Assembly (NCBI RefSeq): GCF_025972045.1
Contig: NZ_JAPDHX010000002.1
Span: forward strand, 372,001 to 436,000
Direction: 5' to 3'
Length of the DNA stretch: 64,000 nt
From: Micropruina sonneratiae
GTDB taxonomy: Bacteria > Actinomycetota > Actinomycetes > Propionibacteriales > Propionibacteriaceae
Both the position numbers and the translations under genes were made by a program. The notes under the pieces were generated by a model that was given only the letters and a program-made list of their open reading frames with translations, did no database searches and was not told where the DNA came from. This document shows positions 62,977 through 64,000 of the stretch, in pieces; position 1 is the stretch's first letter; the number at the start of each line of letters is the position of its first letter.

Positions 62977-63996
62977 CTATTCGGCGTGCGAGGTGACGTA
63001 CCAGGCAGCGATCTGGGCTCGGTTGCGGAACCCGAGCCGATAGCGGATGCGTTCGACATGCGTCTCCGCGGAGCGCTCGGTGATCACCAGACGTTCGGCG
63101 ATCTGGCGGTTGGACATGCCTTCGGCGACAAGGGCAGCAACCTCAAGCTGCCGACGAGTGAGTGTCGGACGGAAGCGTGCCGGCGATCGTGGCAATCCCA
63201 TCCCGGATCGCATGGAGTCGATCAAGGCGTGGCTGTCACCGGCGAACGGGATGTGCGAGCGCCCCGGTAGCTGGACGAAGGCGGCGGATTGGATGGCGGC
63301 GGCAACTTGTCGTCCCTCGGCGACCGGCACGGCCCGGTCGTCCTCGCGGTGGATGACCGTCGTGGGAGCGACCACCTTCGCGGCGTCGGCCGTGACGTCG
63401 AGGTCGTAGCCGAGAGCGAGCAGCCGGCGCGCCGTTGCGGCGTCGCAGGATCTGCGTTGATACAGGGCGAACGCGGCCCGGAACCCCGCGTCGGCATCGG
63501 GAGCGAAGATGTCGGTGAGCACGTCGGACCCCAAGCCCCAGTGCTGCTCCACGAGGCCGAGAATGTGCTCGCGCACGCCGCGCGGGCCGAGGTTGTCGCC
63601 GCGGAGCCAGCCTCCGTACAGGACCAGACGACGAACGGTCTCTGGCCGAGCACCGGCCCAGATCAGGGCGAACGGCACGGACAAAGAAGTGGCGATGAGG
63701 TCGAATGACTCGGCGCCCACGGCCGCAGCGACGGCACTGATCACCTCCATCTCGAGTGCGATCGGATCGGCGCTGGGACATGGATCGGACAGGCCGCACC
63801 CCGGTCGGTCGTAGCGGATCAACGTCCGCTCCACGGCGATCGCTTCGTAGAAGCGGCGTTCCTGGGTGAACGCCCAGCCGAGCTCGAGATGCGACACCCA
63901 GCCCGGCAGCCACATCAGCGGTGGTCCCGATCCGGCGACCGCGAAGCCGACTCGGGTACCGTCCGCGAGTCGCACCTGGTCGATCTGCTGCTCCAC
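62977..63996 (-). CDS. Alpha/beta hydrolase fused to a LuxR-type DNA-binding domain
   Basis: 339 residues, beginning at GTG 63996 near the window edge; the true start may lie further out. The N-terminal domain is an alpha/beta hydrolase ([35 protein letters not shown]) with nucleophile elbow [12 protein letters not shown], an acid near [13 protein letters not shown] and His in [10 protein letters not shown]. The elbow is ATSLS instead of GxSxG. The C-terminal LuxR helix-turn-helix [20 protein letters not shown] then [19 protein letters not shown]. Such fusions are common in actinobacteria; ligand and target are unknown. Confidence 0.87.
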   Translation of the reverse strand: MEQQIDQVRLADGTRVGFAVAGSGPPLMWLPGWVSHLELGWAFTQERRFYEAIAVERTLIRYDRPGCGLSDPCPSADPIALEMEVISAVAAAVGAESFDLIATSLSVPFALIWAGARPETVRRLVLYGGWLRGDNLGPRGVREHILGLVEQHWGLGSDVLTDIFAPDADAGFRAAFALYQRRSCDAATARRLLALGYDLDVTADAAKVVAPTTVIHREDDRAVPVAEGRQVAAAIQSAAFVQLPGRSHIPFAGDSHALIDSMRSGMGLPRSPARFRPTLTRRQLEVAALVAEGMSNRQIAERLVITERSAETHVERIRYRLGFRNRAQIAAWYVTSHAE

Positions 63997-64000
63997 GCAG

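Noticed and set aside
1-64000. Apparent excess of the GGACGCC/GGCGTCC word across the window
   Set aside because: Common in high-GC coding DNA (GAC-GCC and GCG-TCC codon pairs); by eye the excess is modest and needs counting against a codon-shuffled control.
1-64000. tRNA and rRNA genes
   Set aside because: No cloverleaf with a GGTTCRANNCC arm or rRNA sequence was seen in the non-coding gaps.

Overview
This is chromosomal DNA of a high-GC (about 70 percent) actinobacterium. GTG and ATG starts, 4-base start/stop overlaps, PriA in place of HisA, a bifunctional Rel, and the gcvH-FHA-MerR-DUF151-MerR-gcvP block known from Mycobacterium tuberculosis (Rv1822-Rv1832) all point to Actinomycetota. 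The aro-mltG-ruvX-alaS order and the DUF222/HNH gene would fit Propionibacteriales, but the genus cannot be read from the sequence alone. Almost every gene is on the minus strand. The content is mostly housekeeping.

Layout. 1-9.3 kb: a partial PaiB-like gene, then aroB, aroK, aroC and aroE (shikimate pathway), mltG, ruvX, alaS and two small membrane-anchored proteins (DUF6167-like and DUF948), all minus. 9.4-17.4 kb: a photolyase, a family 4 glycosidase, a membrane DUF1266 protein coupled to rarA, and two PadR regulators with palindromic operators; the second PadR is coupled to a HAAS-type membrane protein. 17.4-25.5 kb: aspS, a DUF222/HNH nuclease with a damage-type promoter, an AlkB-like protein divergent from an ArsR-SRPBCC pair, a MarR pseudogene with two amber stops, hisS and a metallo-hydrolase. 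25.5-38.9 kb: a DUF349 protein, a lipoprotein alkaline phosphatase, rel-apt-secF-secD-yajC, ruvCAB under a LexA box, and GNAT-yebC.

38.9-45 kb holds histidine biosynthesis (hisD-hisC-hisB-hisH ... priA). It is interrupted between hisH and priA by a frameshifted serine hydrolase and a decayed nucleotide-kinase-like gene. 45-50 kb: FKBP, a small membrane protein overlapping a PLP decarboxylase tail to tail, ybaK, an aminotransferase and a YihY membrane protein. 50-61.6 kb: gcvP, MerR, DUF151, MerR (FtsR-like), an FHA protein (GarA-like), gcvH, DUF881-Sbp-DUF881, a CDP-alcohol phosphatidyltransferase, a HIT protein and thrS. The last 2.4 kb hold a methyltransferase and an alpha/beta hydrolase-LuxR fusion.

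No rRNA, tRNA, CRISPR array, prophage or intact insertion sequence was recognised. The less ordinary features are small: dispersed palindromic repeats (one encoding the tail of HisD), an inverted pair of hairpin repeats touching the gcvP stop codon, three decayed or frameshifted genes, and several regulator promoters that look leaderless. I did not find a convincing undescribed multi-gene system.
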